Shown here in pieces: positions 63,385 to 64,000 of a stretch of DNA of 64,000 nt. The position numbers and the translations under genes were made by a program. The DNA lies in NCBI GenBank assembly GCA_000985875.1, contig CCRI01000023.1:20711-84710 (forward strand), written 5' to 3'. Origin of the DNA: Neorhizobium galegae bv. officinalis (GTDB lineage: Bacteria > Pseudomonadota > Alphaproteobacteria > Rhizobiales > Rhizobiaceae). Below the pieces are notes generated by a model, which saw nothing but the letters and a program-made list of their open reading frames with translations, was not told where the DNA came from and did no database searches. Position 1 is the first letter of the stretch, and each line of letters opens with the position of its first letter.

Positions 63385-64000
63385 ATGGCAGGGCGACGCG
63401 GCAGATATTACCCGGCGATAACCCCGGAAATCCTGTTGCGCGCCTATTCCATCGGCCTTTTCCCGATGGCCGAATCCGCCGACGACCCGGAGATCTTCTG
63501 GGTCGAACCGGAAATGCGCGGCATCCTGCCGCTCGACGCCTTCCATCTTTCCAAAAGCCTGGCCAAGGCGGTTCGTAAGACACCGCTCGACATCCGCTTC
63601 GACACGGCTTTCGAACGGGTGATCGCACTCTGTGCCGAGCCGGCCGGCGATCGGCCGAGCACCTGGATCAACTCCACAATCCGCAAGCTCTACAACGAAT
63701 TGCACCGCATGGGCCACGCGCACAGCGTCGAGGCCTTCGAGGGCGATGAGCTGGTCGGCGGTCTCTATGGCGTTTCGCTCGGCTCGGCCTTCTTCGGCGA
63801 GAGCATGTTTTCGAGACGCACGAACGCCTCCAAGATCTGCCTCGTGCACCTTGTCGAGCGGCTCCGGAAAAACGGCTTTACTCTGCTCGATACGCAGTTC
63901 ACGACCGAACATCTGAAGACGTTCGGCGCAATCGACATCCCCAAGGACGACTATCTCAAGCTCCTGAGAATCGCGGTCGATTCACCGCACCTGAAATTCT
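63385..64000 (+). CDS. aat: leucyl/phenylalanyl-tRNA-protein transferase, 3' end cut
   Basis: 205 codons visible, running off the right edge; the family is usually 200-240 residues, so only the tail is missing. YSIGLFPMAES, WVEPEMRGILPLD, STWINSTIRKLYNELHRMGHAHSVE (part), and LVGGLYGVSLGSAFFGESMF are signature segments. Adds Leu or Phe to N-terminal Arg/Lys of proteins for ClpS/ClpAP degradation (N-end rule). Starts 8 bases after accC. Confidence 0.95.
   Translation, partial: MAGRRGRYYPAITPEILLRAYSIGLFPMAESADDPEIFWVEPEMRGILPLDAFHLSKSLAKAVRKTPLDIRFDTAFERVIALCAEPAGDRPSTWINSTIRKLYNELHRMGHAHSVEAFEGDELVGGLYGVSLGSAFFGESMFSRRTNASKICLVHLVERLRKNGFTLLDTQFTTEHLKTFGAIDIPKDDYLKLLRIAVDSPHLKF

Overview
This window is a housekeeping stretch of an alphaproteobacterial chromosome, almost certainly Rhizobiales and most likely Rhizobiaceae (Rhizobium/Agrobacterium/Sinorhizobium-like). 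Pointers are high GC, a 391-residue EF-Tu present twice, RNase E with a long acidic insert in its S1 domain, the order aroQ-accB-accC-aat, a spc/alpha operon without rpmJ and rpsD, and a rhizobial-type Ugd. I see no mobile elements, CRISPR arrays, prophage or obvious horizontally acquired islands.

Layout. 1-6.8 kb holds accessory metabolic and stress genes: a YkvA-type membrane protein fragment, an exported LprI-like protein, an endonuclease/exonuclease/phosphatase-fold protein, ilvD, a DUF4112 protein, msrPQ (periplasmic methionine sulfoxide repair, behind an ECF-sigma-like promoter), and a DoxX protein preceded by an FNR/FixK-type box. 7-26.4 kb is the minus-strand str-S10-spc-alpha supercluster, read from rpsL down to rplQ. 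26.8-27.4 kb carries a plus-strand orphan gene and terminators. 27.5-42.4 kb, also minus strand, is tRNA-Tyr, tRNA-Gly, tuf2, tRNA-Trp, secE, nusG, rplK, rplA, rplJ, rplL, rpoB, rpoC, the ancestral tufB-secE-rpoBC arrangement.

42.5-48.9 kb is mostly plus strand: rlmB, cysQ, ugd, two envelope genes including a lytic transglycosylase, a Gly/Ser-rich secreted protein (minus), tRNA-Thr (minus) and nadK. 49-51 kb is a divergent TetR/MFS efflux pair with a clear palindromic operator. 51-56.3 kb (minus) is prfB with the programmed +1 frameshift, mrcA and a periplasmic amidase. 56.9-64 kb (plus) is rne, a DsbA-like thiol oxidoreductase, aroQ, accB, accC and the start of aat.

I did not find a clearly novel multi-gene system. 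The more unusual signals are regulatory: strong hairpins between ribosomal and RNA polymerase cistrons (three consecutive tetraloop hairpins after rplA, a 16-bp perfect hairpin before rpoB, two mutually exclusive stems before rpsJ), the FNR-like box before doxX, the ECF-like promoter before msrP, and a TetR gene predicted to be transcribed without a leader. All secondary structures and promoters were found by eye and not computed.
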